Source of the DNA: an uncultured Ruminococcus sp.
Lineage (GTDB): Bacteria > Bacillota > Clostridia > Oscillospirales > Ruminococcaceae
Direction: 5' to 3'
DNA length: 64,000 bases
NCBI GenBank assembly: GCA_902786975.1
Contig: CADAES010000004.1
Location: 43,861-107,860 of the forward strand
Under the pieces are notes generated by a model. That model was not told the origin of the DNA. It saw nothing but the letters and a program-made list of their open reading frames with translations, and did not search any database. The translations under genes and the position numbers were made by a program. Within the stretch, counting starts at the first letter, position 1. Each line of letters starts with the position of its first letter. Below, piece by piece: positions 18,494 through 26,911 of this stretch.

Positions 18494-18529
18494 TTTACTC
18501 ACCTTTCCTTGTAGTTTAAAAGAATAATA

Positions 18530-18775
18530 ACAGGTTTTTTCGGTCCCAAAGTAACCGTTACCACGGTTACTTTAGAGAATGGCGCAGCCATTCTCTGCCT
18601 TCTTTCTCGTAAAAAAAGGTGGCGGGTCAAGGGCAGCGCCCTTGTCGCCGTCCGCAGACGGCGAAATGCCCGTGCCGTCAGGCGCTCCGCAAGAGGTGAA
18701 TTCAAAAATAGTCCGGTGGACTATTTTTTGAAGAGGAGACGCCCTGCAAGAGAGGGCGTCTCCTAAAAAGGCAAA
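18530..18775. repeat. Array of consecutive hairpins between GNAT and hisS
   Basis: Six perfect or near-perfect inverted repeats follow one another: AAAGTAACCG/CGGTTACTTT, AGAGAATGGC/GCCATTCTCT, CAAGGGC/GCCCTTG, GCCGTC/GACGGC, AAAAATAGTCC/GGACTATTTTT, and AGGAGACGCCC/GGGCGTCTCCT. No reading frame crosses them. The layout resembles dispersed intergenic repeat elements seen in Oscillospiraceae genomes, an inference from memory. It separates the T-box/GNAT unit from hisS. Confidence 0.6.
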
Positions 18776-18849
18776 GCCCTCACAGCTAATATTATAATCC
18801 TAATGTTCAAATCTACAATAATATATAATAACCTATTTCAACTTAATAG

Positions 18850-19272
18850 TCAACACTTTCCGACCTCATACATCTTTCTAAGCCTCAGTGCCTCGTTAGC
18901 CGAGAAGCCGAGTTTCTCGTAAAACGGCGCTTTATCCGGCATCGCCGCAAGCTCCACAAAAACCGTCGTGCCCTTGACGGAGCTTCGGTCGATAAACGCC
19001 ATAAGCTCGCCTATCAGAAGCCTGCCGATACCTTTTCCCTGATATTCCGGACGCACCACAACGTCCTTGATGTAATACTCAAGTCCGAGGTCACCGACCA
19101 TTCTTGCCATCGCAGCTATCCTGTCCCCGTCAAAGACCGAAACACGAAACAGAGTATGTTTCATCGCAAGATCGACCTGCTCAAATGTCGGTGCGCCGCC
19201 CCAGACGCTCTCCCACAGTTCTATAAACTGGTCTGCTGTCAGCTCATCATGCTTTACGGTCAGTTTTTCCAT
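18850..19272 (-). CDS. GNAT-family N-acetyltransferase
   Basis: A 140-residue protein starting at the ATG at 19272 after GGGAGCAGT. The acetyl-CoA loop VVRPEYQGKGIGRLLIGEL (about 80-98) is the GNAT motif A, followed by FYEKLGFSANEALRLRKMY. It closely follows the GNAT pattern of small-molecule acetylases (YjcF/ElaA-like size). The T-box leader ends just upstream, so expression probably depends on uncharged tRNA. The substrate is unknown; a metabolite tied to Asp or His is a guess. Confidence 0.85.
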   Translation of the reverse strand: MEKLTVKHDELTADQFIELWESVWGGAPTFEQVDLAMKHTLFRVSVFDGDRIAAMARMVGDLGLEYYIKDVVVRPEYQGKGIGRLLIGELMAFIDRSSVKGTTVFVELAAMPDKAPFYEKLGFSANEALRLRKMYEVGKC

Positions 19273-19287
19273 ACTGCTCCCTTCAAA

Positions 19288-19515
19288 CAAAAAAACGGTC
19301 ACCCCACAAGGGACGACCGTGATCGTGATACCACCCTAATTACAGAGCCGCACACAGCACCTCTGTCACTCTGAGGCCTTTAACGCAGACCCTACGCCCG
19401 CCCTTTTTATCAGACGGAATGCTCCGGGGTGTCCTTCGTCCCTGACCCGCACAGGCTCTTTCACCGTACAGCCCTCGCTTAGGTGCGCAGCACAAGGCTT
19501 ACTCTCCCCTTCACA
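19288..19515 (-). promoter_or_regulatory. T-box riboswitch upstream of GNAT (hisS-aspS block)
   Basis: On the minus strand the leader holds the stem I opening GGGGAGAGTAAGCC, the AGCGAGGGC and GGTGAAAG distal-loop elements, the conserved AATTAGGGTGGTATCACG antiterminator, and a terminator ACGGTCGTCCC...GGGGTGACCGT followed by a T run. The specifier bulge reads GAAGGACACCCC. GAC (Asp, 431-433 of 19xxx) overlaps CAC (His). UGGU in the T-box loop would pair A73, or G73 by wobble, which suits tRNA-Asp better than tRNA-His. Downstream lie GNAT, hisS and aspS. Confidence 0.9.
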
Positions 19516-19524
19516 GCACATATT

Positions 19525-19553
19525 ATTATATCAATACTTTGTCGGATTAACAA
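19525..19553 (-). promoter_or_regulatory. Promoter of the T-box leader
   Basis: TTGTTA, 17 bases, TATAAT on the minus strand. The -35 box lies inside the 3' end of mgsA. Confidence 0.7.
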
Positions 19554-19941
19554 TGTCTCTCCAGTCAAGATCTCCTCTTTCGAGAGAATGTATCAGTGCC
19601 TCCGCCGTAGCAAGGTTCGTTGCAACGGGGATATCGTGTACATCGCACAGTCTGAGCAGATTAGCCTCGCTCGGCTCATGCGGCTTTGCAGAAATAGGAT
19701 CTCTGAAAAACAGCAGAAGATCTATCTCGTTGCAGGATATCCTTGCAGCTATCTGCTGGTCGCCTCCCTGCGGACCGCTGAGATAACACTGAATGGATAA
19801 TCCGGTAGCTTCAGACACCTGCTTGCCGGTCGTTCCCGTAGCACACAGGCGATGTTTGCTAAGTATTCCGCAATATGCGATACAGAATTGCACCATCAAT
19901 TCCTTCTTGGAATCGTGAGCTATCAGCGCTATATTCAACAT
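19531..19941 (-). CDS. mgsA: Methylglyoxal synthase
   Basis: The 136-residue length fits the family. Marks are [17 protein letters not shown] at the start, CATGTTG (phosphate-binding), [15 protein letters not shown], and LLLFFRDP with the catalytic Asp, then [13 protein letters not shown] and [11 protein letters not shown]. The enzyme converts dihydroxyacetone phosphate to methylglyoxal, a bypass when phosphate is limiting. It lies 55 bases after the minD-like gene, a neighbourhood common in Clostridia. Confidence 0.94.
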   Translation of the reverse strand: MLNIALIAHDSKKELMVQFCIAYCGILSKHRLCATGTTGKQVSEATGLSIQCYLSGPQGGDQQIAARISCNEIDLLLFFRDPISAKPHEPSEANLLRLCDVHDIPVATNLATAEALIHSLERGDLDWRDIVNPTKY

Positions 19942-19996
19942 ATGCCCTCCATTTCCTTAAATACAAAGGCTGTTTTACAGGCCAGTGTATTTCAAG

Positions 19997-20734
19997 TTAC
20001 ATCTTGATAGCAAGCGGTATGTGTTCTCCCTTTATCCTTCGTGAGATCGCCGAGAATGCCAAAAAGCCCATCGAGCTCGACGACAGCGGCACGCCCTTGC
20101 CTGTTGCAAGCGGTATTGCCGAATCCTCCGGGATAACTCCGAGCAGCTGTACTCCTACGGTGTCTATGATAGCATCGAGGTCGTCCATATCCTCAAACTC
20201 GAATATCCTCTTGTTTGCCTTGTTGATAACAAGTCTCTGCTTCTGGTTGCCCCTCTTGTAGAACTCGTCGCTCATCATCTGTGCGTCTCTTACACACACA
20301 GGATCAGGTGTTGTTACGATAAGTATAAGGTCGGAGTTGGTCACTATATCAAATACCGAACCGTTGATACCAGCAGAGGTATCTATGAGAATGTACTCAA
20401 AATACTTTCTCATTTCCTGTGTGATCCTCTCGATGTCCTCAGCCTTAAGCTGTACGAACGGGTCAGACGGTGCACACAGCACGCTCAGATTGGATGCGAG
20501 CCTTACGGTCGTGGTCGCTTTGTTCACATCACAAGTGCCCTCAAGCACATCGCCGAGATCGTATGTGATGTTTCCCTGCATACCGAGCATGATGTCCATA
20601 CATCTCAAGCCGAAGTCAAGCTCTATGATAAGAGTTCTGTTGCCCTGTTTAGCAAGAGCATAACCAAGACACGCACTTATCGAAGATTTACCTGTGCCGC
20701 CCTTTCCTGAAGTAACCGCAATAATTTTTGACAT
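19997..20734 (-). CDS. minD: MinD-like cell-division ATPase
   Basis: The 245-residue P-loop ATPase has the deviant Walker A KGGTGKSS, the Switch I block ELDFGLRCMD and the Walker B-like IDTSAG. The sequence fits MinD more than ParA or FlhG. MinD places the division septum by oscillating or polar membrane binding. The C-terminus (RRIKGEHIPLAIKM) is a weak match to the usual amphipathic membrane helix. No minC or minE is adjacent: mgsA follows directly, and an intergenic element lies upstream. Confidence 0.85.
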   Translation of the reverse strand: MSKIIAVTSGKGGTGKSSISACLGYALAKQGNRTLIIELDFGLRCMDIMLGMQGNITYDLGDVLEGTCDVNKATTTVRLASNLSVLCAPSDPFVQLKAEDIERITQEMRKYFEYILIDTSAGINGSVFDIVTNSDLILIVTTPDPVCVRDAQMMSDEFYKRGNQKQRLVINKANKRIFEFEDMDDLDAIIDTVGVQLLGVIPEDSAIPLATGKGVPLSSSSMGFLAFSAISRRIKGEHIPLAIKM

Positions 20735-20807
20735 GGATCCATTACTCCTTTCAAATGCAGACCCTGCCCCAGCAGGATCTCAGGCAATATATAGAACCCT
20801 GTAATTT

Positions 20808-21090
20808 GTTCAATAAGGGGCATCGCCCGTCATTCAAGTCACGACAAACCAAGCTTCGCTTGCTACAGCGTTAGGTCTCAGCTTTCGCTTTGGTCGGCAC
20901 TTCTCAGCCTAACGGCTGAGAGGTCTCCACTGGAGACCCGTGCCACTTAGGGTTTCTGTGGGGGATTCATTCCCGCCACCGAAAAACTAAGATGTCCGCT
21001 TCTCGTCTGTCGCCTCGGTCGTTGCTTATGCTGCGCATAGGTGTCCACCGGACACCCGCAACCTAAGAGGCGGGGGACTTTGGTCGTGGT
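20808..21090 (+). mobile_element. IS200/IS605-like non-autonomous element, copy B
   Basis: From TTCAATAAGGGGCATCGCCC to GGGGGACTTTGGTCGTGG this region repeats the order of blocks in copy A (4900-5056, minus), including CAAGCTTCGCTTG, TGGGGGATTCATTCCCGCCA and AAAACTAAGATG. Copy B carries extra hairpins that A lacks: TCTCAGCC/GGCTGAGA, GGTCTCCACTGGAGACC and GTGTCCACCGGACAC. The end hairpins and closing ACTTTGGTCGTGG resemble the tnpB-side end of IS200/IS605. No transposase is present. It sits upstream of minD. The rest of 20735-21460 contains only A/T-rich sequence. Confidence 0.5.
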
Positions 21091-21460
21091 TAAAACGCTG
21101 TGAGCGATATCTCAGACCGCACCTTCACATCCCAAAATCGCAGAGTGCATCAATTTAGTGTTACCTACAATCTATTTTACCACATATTTTGAAATTGTCA
21201 AAGCATATTTCGATAAAAAAAACAAAATCGTTAATTGCTATCAATTTAGCATTTCTCTTTTAGTAATTATGCACAATGCTTCTCAAATATAATCAACAAT
21301 ACAATGCTGTCACAGGAAGATATAGGCATATTTTTTTATTAACGAATCGTGAACTCAGCGCATCATTCTGCTTTCCCGGGAGCAGATGCTTTTTCGGGGT
21401 CATATTTTCCGCCCAACGGCAATATATATGTACAAACCTGACAAGAACGGAGGAAAAGTT

Positions 21461-21928
21461 ATGTTTATAAGAACAATAAAGATCAAAAGACCGAATCTGC
21501 TCGCTGCGGCGCTGGTGGTAGTGATAGTGTGCCTTATAGCCATCGTGGGGCTGACGGCGTACAGGGTCACCGCAAAGAGCGAATACGAGCTGAAAAACGA
21601 ACAGCAGCGGCAGGAATTCATCAAAGAGATGGGCTGGGAGACAGACGAGGGTTTTGACGACTGCAAGCAGATAACCATTCCCGAGGAGTTCAACGATGTC
21701 TACAACAGCTACAACGAGCTGCAGAAGCAGCAGGGCTTCGATCTGAGCCGCTACAAGGGCAAGATCTGCGATATCTACACATACAAGGTGCGAAACTACA
21801 AGGGTCACGAGGGCACGGACGATGTCAACTGCAATCTGATCATCTTTGAGAACAAGCTTATCGGCGGAGATGTGTCCTCGGTGGAGCTTGACGGGTTCAT
21901 GCAGGGGCTGAGGAGTTCGCAGAAGTGA
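21461..21928 (+). CDS. DUF4830-like anchored protein
   Basis: The ATG at 21461 follows GGAGGAAAAGTT. The 155-residue protein has one membrane helix (about 14-36) and an external domain with WETDEGFDDCKQITIPEEFNDVYNSYNELQKQQGFDL, ending in an ICDIYTYKV...NLIIFENKLIGGDV strand region. This fits the DUF4830 pattern of clostridial exported proteins. The role is unknown. It precedes the FliB-like gene by 68 bases on the same strand. Confidence 0.7.
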   Translation: MFIRTIKIKRPNLLAAALVVVIVCLIAIVGLTAYRVTAKSEYELKNEQQRQEFIKEMGWETDEGFDDCKQITIPEEFNDVYNSYNELQKQQGFDLSRYKGKICDIYTYKVRNYKGHEGTDDVNCNLIIFENKLIGGDVSSVELDGFMQGLRSSQK

Positions 21929-21996
21929 TTGACAATCGGCGGAGCCGGTACTATAATAGTTGCAGACACACAATACAAAATAAAGGCGGTGCGGCT

Positions 21997-23112
21997 ATGA
22001 AGGTATACGGTCCCGACTTTTTCAAGGATTTTCACTGTATCGGCTCGGAATGCAGGGACAACTGCTGCAGAATGGGCTGGGACATAGAGATAGACGATGC
22101 GACCTATCGCTATTACCGTTCGCTTGACTGCGGGCTTTGCGGGCATATTTCCGATGACGGCAGCGAACACTATATCAGACAGCAGGACGGACAATGCCCT
22201 TTTCTTGACGAAAACGGGCTTTGTTCTGTTGTTCTTAAATACGGTGAAGAGCACATTTCCGAGATATGTACCGAGCACCCGAGGTTCTATCGGTGGTTCG
22301 GAGACTACAAGGAAGCGGGCACGGGGCTTTGCTGCGAGGAATCGGTAAGGCTGTGGCTCTCTCACGCAGGCAGCATCGGCTTTTGCGAATGGCAGACCGA
22401 CGAAGCGCCCGACGACCTTGACTTTGACCCGGTGCTTTTAAAGTCGGTCCTGGGTGCAAGAGCTGAGCTTATCGGGCTTTTTCAAAACAGCGCACTAACG
22501 CTTTCTCAGAAGCTGAAGGCTTTGCTGATTTTCGGGCTGAACACGCAGCAGTTCACCGAGAACGATGCTGCCGAGGGCTTTGACGAGCTTGCCGATATCT
22601 TTGCGGACACGCAGAGAGTAAAGGAGCTTATCGGAGAGCTTGGCGGCGGTACGGACGTAAAGGACAGGCTCAAAGCGTGCGGGCAGGTCATCGGTGTTTT
22701 TGAGGAGCTTGATTATTTAAAGGACGTATTCCCGAGCGCACTGGACGGGATAAAAGGCAGACTCGGCGAGATAACAGACAGCACAGAGGCGTTCGGCAGG
22801 GCGTTCCCCGAAGTTGAAGATCAGCTTTGCGCAGTTGCGGTCTACAATATTTTCAGATATCTTCCCGAATGTGTTTACGGCGAGCAATTTCTGCCTATCG
22901 CAGCAGGCTGTATTCTCAACGTCTGGTTTTTGAAGCTGTGGGGCACAGCGCTGTGGCTTGACGGGAAATACTCGTCCGATGCGATGGCTGATGCGGTAAG
23001 GGAATACTCAAAAGAGATAGAATACTCCGACAACACAGCAGAGCTGTGGGAGTGCGTTTACACCGACAGCAGGCTGTGCGCAGACAACATAAGGCTTATC
23101 TCGGAGGTGTGA
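21997..23112 (+). CDS. FliB-like lysine-N-methylase family protein
   Basis: The 371-residue protein starts at the ATG at 21997. The N-terminal Cys-rich block (CIGSECRDNCCRMGW, CPFLDENGLC, EICTEHPRFY, GLCCEE) is diagnostic of the FliB family and is thought to bind an iron-sulphur cluster. The C-terminal part is helical. In Salmonella FliB methylates flagellin lysines, but no flagellar gene is present here; clostridial relatives are common outside flagellar loci. The actual substrate is unknown. A 69-residue gene follows after 2 bases. Confidence 0.85.
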   Translation: MKVYGPDFFKDFHCIGSECRDNCCRMGWDIEIDDATYRYYRSLDCGLCGHISDDGSEHYIRQQDGQCPFLDENGLCSVVLKYGEEHISEICTEHPRFYRWFGDYKEAGTGLCCEESVRLWLSHAGSIGFCEWQTDEAPDDLDFDPVLLKSVLGARAELIGLFQNSALTLSQKLKALLIFGLNTQQFTENDAAEGFDELADIFADTQRVKELIGELGGGTDVKDRLKACGQVIGVFEELDYLKDVFPSALDGIKGRLGEITDSTEAFGRAFPEVEDQLCAVAVYNIFRYLPECVYGEQFLPIAAGCILNVWFLKLWGTALWLDGKYSSDAMADAVREYSKEIEYSDNTAELWECVYTDSRLCADNIRLISEV

Positions 23113-23114
23113 GA

Positions 23115-23324
23115 ATGGGACTTGTGAAAAAGAAAAAGCAGGCTGTTCCTCCCGAGTGCGAAGGAATGCAGATAAAGGTGATGTCCAGCACCTGCACGGG
23201 CGAAAAAACGATAGGATTTTACGATCGAAAGACCCGTGAGCTGAAATACTGCGAGCTTGTCGAAAACGAAAACGACATCAGAAGATTTTACGAAAAATAC
23301 GGTTTACAGCAGGACGACAGCTGA
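23115..23324 (+). CDS. Small basic/acidic protein downstream of the FliB-like gene
   Basis: A 69-residue protein starting at the ATG at 23115, two bases after the FliB-like stop, with GGAGGTGTGAGA upstream. It begins with a Lys run (VKKKKQAVPP) and has two Cys residues. A single beta-rich motif KTIGFYDRKTRELKYCELVE suggests a compact fold. I do not recognise the family. Tight coupling suggests it works with the methylase-like protein. Confidence 0.65.
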   Translation: MGLVKKKKQAVPPECEGMQIKVMSSTCTGEKTIGFYDRKTRELKYCELVENENDIRRFYEKYGLQQDDS

Positions 23325-23336
23325 ATAAAACGATAT

Positions 23337-23370
23337 TCACCTCGCATAATATATTGTGAGGTGATTTTTT
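23337..23370 (+). terminator. Hairpin with T run overlapping the tspO ribosome site
   Basis: TCACCTC and GAGGTGA pair across a 14-base loop and are followed by TTTTTT, then ATG. The 3' arm is the tspO ribosome-binding site, so the structure could both end upstream transcripts and hide the start. Confidence 0.5.
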
Positions 23371-23877
23371 ATGGATCTGAGTATCAGACGTTTCAGTTTC
23401 AAAAGATTTATCAACGAGCTGAAGGTCAAGCCGTTCATCGTCGCTCTTGCCGTTCCGTTCGGCGTTCAGCTGATGAGCTATTTCGTGACCAAAGGCTCAA
23501 TGGACTTTTATTCACAGATAAGCAAGCCCCCGCTTGCTCCTCCGGGCTGGCTGTTCCCTGTCGTGTGGACGGTGCTGTACGCTCTCATGGGCATTTCAAG
23601 CTACATCGTCTGGAACGAGCGCTCGGAGTACTCAAAGGAGGCGCTGACGATATACGGCATCCAGCTCGTGTTCAACTTTTGCTGGAGCATATTCTTCTTC
23701 GTGATGCAGGCTTTCCTGCTGTCGTTCGTGTGGCTGTGCGGACTGTTTATTCTGATATTTATTATGATAATGGCGTTTCATAAGGTGAACCCCATAGCCG
23801 CATACCTGCAGATCCCGTATGCCCTCTGGGTCGTCTTCGCCGGCTACCTCAACGCAGGTATCTTCCTGCTCAACTGA
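23371..23877 (+). CDS. TspO/MBR-family membrane protein
   Basis: The 168-residue protein has five predicted spans and the family block KPPLAPPGWLFPVVWTVLYALMG, then YGIQLVFNFCWSIFFF and a final YLQIPYALWVVFAGYLNAGI. TspO proteins bind porphyrins and related ligands and respond to light or stress in some bacteria; the physiological role in anaerobes is unclear. The start follows GAGGTGATTTTTT. It is flanked by a terminator-like hairpin and a large foldback element, so it is probably monocistronic. Confidence 0.9.
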   Translation: MDLSIRRFSFKRFINELKVKPFIVALAVPFGVQLMSYFVTKGSMDFYSQISKPPLAPPGWLFPVVWTVLYALMGISSYIVWNERSEYSKEALTIYGIQLVFNFCWSIFFFVMQAFLLSFVWLCGLFILIFIMIMAFHKVNPIAAYLQIPYALWVVFAGYLNAGIFLLN

Positions 23878-23909
23878 CAAATCGGAGCTTATCGCAGTAT
23901 GTTCGGGGA

Positions 23910-24295
23910 ACAGTTGGGGAGGACCCTTTTGAAAAAGGGTCTCTCCCCAAGCCCCACCCCTAAAACTTTTAATGCTTTTTCGGCATTAGGTGGACAAGCC
24001 ACCTAACACCGAAAAAGTAGTAAGGGTTCAGAGTGAAGCTTGAAGAAAGATTCTTTTCAAGAGAGAACTCTCAATTATTCTCCAAATATACTGTGATAAT
24101 CCGGATTTATCGACCGATAACTGAGGATATTCTCTTGGGAAAGATTTTCTCTCAAACTCTCTTTTCTGAACTTTCAACGTGTTTCGGATATATGGGGCTT
24201 GCTCCATATGTCCGAAACATATTAAGAGGTTTAGGAAGGGGGTCTGGGGGAGAACCCTTCTCCAAAAGGGTTTCCCCCAGCTATCAGCCGCTAAA
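23910..24295. mobile_element. Foldback (MITE-like) element
   Basis: Imperfect inverted ends of about 58 bases flank the segment. The left end carries GGGGAGGACCC...GGGTCTCTCCCC and the right end GGGGGAGAACCC...GGGTTTCCCCC. Inside, the halves again mirror each other (GGTGGACAAGCCACC against GGGGCTTGCTCC), and an A/T-rich centre carries mirrored TTCTCTC runs. Small open frames on both strands look alike because of this symmetry, not because they code. It fills most of the 23878-24389 gap. Confidence 0.6.
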
Positions 24296-24389
24296 TGCTT
24301 ATTTATATGATTGGTCACAATTCAACTCTTGCAATTTCACATATTATATGATATAATGCTTATGTATGTATTTTGTGAGGTGACGGCGG

Positions 24390-24692
24390 GTGAACAGGGA
24401 GCTTGTGATATTACTGCTCAAATTTGCAGGCATTCTGGCTGCGGTAATGGGTCTGATAGTGATATGCTGCGTGATCACCCCGAAGATCGCCCGTAGGATC
24501 GAGAAAAAGCTTCCGCAGGACGAGGCTGCCGACGACGGTGACGAGGGTGTAAAGCCCGAGGACTACACAGTTACCGGTCCGTTTGACCCGCAGAAGCTGG
24601 ACGAATACGATCTTAACTACAAAATCTATAACAAGGACATATATGGAGTTGATTTCAGACATGGGAAAAAACAAAAACGAAAAGATGGTTGA
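24390..24692 (+). CDS. Single-span membrane protein upstream of proS
   Basis: A 100-residue protein starting with GTG at 24390, preceded by GAGGTGACGGCGG. One hydrophobic span (about 6-30) is followed by an acidic linker ([19 protein letters not shown]) and a basic C-terminus ([10 protein letters not shown]). It overlaps the start of proS by 32 bases in another frame. I do not recognise the family. Coding status rests on the start site and the membrane span, so it is moderately uncertain. Confidence 0.55.
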   Translation: MNRELVILLLKFAGILAAVMGLIVICCVITPKIARRIEKKLPQDEAADDGDEGVKPEDYTVTGPFDPQKLDEYDLNYKIYNKDIYGVDFRHGKKQKRKDG

Positions 24693-26121
24693 TGCCATTA
24701 CATCAATGGACGAAGATTTTGCAAAGTGGTACACTGACATCTGCAAAAAGGCGGAACTTGTCGAGTACACGAGCGTAAAGGGCTGTCTGGTCATCAGACC
24801 TTACGGCTATGCTATCTGGGAGAACATCCAGAAGGATCTTGACGCACGCTTCAAGGCGCTGGGTCACGAGAACGTATGTATGCCGATGTTCATTCCCGAG
24901 AGTCTTTTGCAGAAAGAAAAGGACCACGTTGAGGGCTTTGCTCCCGAGGTAGCGTGGGTAACGCACGGCGGAAGCGAAAAGCTTGAGGACAGGCTTTGTG
25001 TACGTCCGACATCGGAAACACTTTTCTGCGAGCATTACGCTAATATCGTTCACTCTTACAGAGACCTGCCGAAGCTGTACAATCAGTGGGTATCCGTCGT
25101 AAGGTGGGAAAAGACAACAAGACCGTTCCTGCGCTCCAGAGAGTTCTTGTGGCAGGAAGGTCACACTATCCACGAGACCCCGCAGGAGGCTATCGAGGAG
25201 ACAAGGCGTATGCTGGACTGCTATGCTGATTTCTGCAAAGAATCGCTGGCAATGCCTGTTGTCAAGGGACAGAAGACCGAGAGCGACAAGTTCGCAGGTG
25301 CGGAAGCTACATACGCTATCGAGGCTCTTATGCACGACGGAAAGGCTTTGCAGGCTGGCACATCGCACTATTTCGGCGACGGCTTTGCAAGAGCGTTCGG
25401 CATACAGTTTACAAACAGGGAGAACAAGCTCCAGTACCCGCACCAGACATCTTGGGGCGTTTCGACACGTCTTATCGGCGGTATAATAATGACACACGGC
25501 GACGACAACGGACTTGCTCTGCCGCCTGCTGTTGCTCCGATACAGGTAGTTATCGTGCCTATCGCTTTCCACAAGGAGGGTGTACTTGAAAAGGCAAAGG
25601 AGCTTGCGGACAAGCTCAAAGCCGCAGGCGTAAGGGTCAAGCTCGACGACAGCGACAACTCGCCGGGCTGGAAGTTCGCAGAGTACGAGATGAAGGGCGT
25701 TCCCGTCCGCATCGAGATAGGTCCGAAGGACATAGAGAACGGTCAGTGCGTGGCTGTAACAAGGCACAACAGAGAAAAGACCTTCATCGCTCTTGACGAG
25801 GGCCTTGACGGATTTACCGAGGCTGTTAAGGAGAGGCTGCAGGCTGTTCACGACGGACTGTACGAGAGGGCGCTTGAAAACCGCAAAAACAGGACATATT
25901 CCTGCAGGACGCTTGATGAGATAACCAAGGCTCTGGAGGAGAACGGCGACGGCTTTGTAAAGGCTATGTGGTGCGGCGACGAGGCTTGCGAGGACAAGAT
26001 AAAGGAGCTTACAGGCGTTGGCTCAAGATGTATCCCCGACGAGCAGGAAAACATCAGCGATGTTTGCGTTTGCTGCGGAAAGCCCGCAAAGCATATGGTG
26101 CTGTGGGGCAAGGCTTATTAA
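24661..26121 (+). CDS. proS: Prolyl-tRNA synthetase (archaeal/eukaryotic type)
   Basis: The 486-residue class II enzyme has the short architecture without the bacterial editing insert. Marks are [58 protein letters not shown] (motif 2) and a C-terminal zinc-like [18 protein letters not shown] ending in Tyr. It charges tRNA-Pro. I choose the ATG at 24661; an ATG at 24643 with AAGGA upstream is also possible. It has a strong terminator. This class is common in Clostridia. Confidence 0.95.
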   Translation: MGKNKNEKMVDAITSMDEDFAKWYTDICKKAELVEYTSVKGCLVIRPYGYAIWENIQKDLDARFKALGHENVCMPMFIPESLLQKEKDHVEGFAPEVAWVTHGGSEKLEDRLCVRPTSETLFCEHYANIVHSYRDLPKLYNQWVSVVRWEKTTRPFLRSREFLWQEGHTIHETPQEAIEETRRMLDCYADFCKESLAMPVVKGQKTESDKFAGAEATYAIEALMHDGKALQAGTSHYFGDGFARAFGIQFTNRENKLQYPHQTSWGVSTRLIGGIIMTHGDDNGLALPPAVAPIQVVIVPIAFHKEGVLEKAKELADKLKAAGVRVKLDDSDNSPGWKFAEYEMKGVPVRIEIGPKDIENGQCVAVTRHNREKTFIALDEGLDGFTEAVKERLQAVHDGLYERALENRKNRTYSCRTLDEITKALEENGDGFVKAMWCGDEACEDKIKELTGVGSRCIPDEQENISDVCVCCGKPAKHMVLWGKAY

Positions 26122-26132
26122 TACGTTTCTTA

Positions 26133-26167
26133 AAAGGGAGCTCTTCTCAGAAGAGTTCCTTTTTTTG
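26133..26167 (+). terminator. Terminator of proS
   Basis: GGGAGCTCTTCTCAGAAGAGTTCC forms a hairpin followed by TTTTTTT. Confidence 0.85.
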
Positions 26168-26207
26168 CGTATTCACCCGCAGGTGTCACGGCATGTCAGC
26201 GGTATGC

Positions 26208-26236
26208 TTGCAATATGCGCTTTTTTGTAGTATAAT
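26208..26236 (+). promoter_or_regulatory. Promoter of the ECF sigma operon
   Basis: TTGCAA, 17 bases, TATAAT. The leader from here to 26362 is about 125 bases, with nothing recognised. Confidence 0.65.
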
Positions 26237-26362
26237 GTCATAAGTGGTCAGAAAACATCAGCTTGTATTAAAATGCACAAAAATCTGCTTGATTATTTGT
26301 GAATGTTTTTGCAATAAAAAAGCCGGTGCTCAGACGTATATAGATCACAAAGGGGGATAATA

Positions 26363-26911
26363 ATGACCGACGCACAATTTGATGCGGCGATAGGTCTGAT
26401 AGTCCGGGGTGACAAAAGCGGTCTTAAAGAGATATATAACGCTTATGCAAGACAGATCTGTCAAGTCATTACGGGCATTGTGAAAAACCCGCAGGATGCC
26501 GAGGATCTTACCGCTGATCTTTTTATGAAGCTGTGGGAAACCGCTTCACAGTATCGTCCGGGAAGCGGGCACAAACGCTACATAACTGTAATGGCACGAA
26601 ACCTTGCGCTTGATTTTCTGCGCAGGAACAACCGCCTTTCCTTTGAGCTGGACGATGAGGAGCAAAACACGATCGTTGCAGATACACAGGACGTACAAAA
26701 GGATATTGAAGAAAAAATGGGCTTTTGGGCTGCGCTGGATTCTCTGAATCCGAATCAGCGGCAGATAGTGGATATGCATATAGCTATGCAGATGACATTG
26801 AAAGAGATCAGCGAGGCGATGAAAATGCCCATGGGCACGGTGGCCTGGAACTACCGTACAGCGATAGAACGACTAAGAAATCTTTACAGAGAGGATGAGG
26901 TATATGGCTAA
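26363..26911 (+). CDS. ECF-type RNA polymerase sigma factor
   Basis: A 182-residue sigma factor: region 2 (YARQICQVITGIVKNPQDAEDLTADLFMKLWETASQYRP, then YITVMARNLALDFLRRNN) and region 4 (LDSLNPNQRQIVDMHIAMQMTLKEISEAMKMPMGTVAWNYRTAIERLR). It redirects RNA polymerase to stress or envelope promoters. The start follows AAAGGGGGATAATA. The next gene overlaps by 8 bases and encodes a protein with the layout of an anti-sigma factor, so the pair likely forms a switch. The target genes are not identifiable here. Confidence 0.9.
   Translation: MTDAQFDAAIGLIVRGDKSGLKEIYNAYARQICQVITGIVKNPQDAEDLTADLFMKLWETASQYRPGSGHKRYITVMARNLALDFLRRNNRLSFELDDEEQNTIVADTQDVQKDIEEKMGFWAALDSLNPNQRQIVDMHIAMQMTLKEISEAMKMPMGTVAWNYRTAIERLRNLYREDEVYG

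Noticed and set aside
24028-24356. Two overlapping frames on opposite strands that look like similar proteins
   Set aside because: They arise from the mirror symmetry of the foldback element; no ribosome site or family match supports them.
24703-25851. 382-codon minus frame
   Set aside because: Antisense shadow of proS, rich in Cys and Leu with no family.
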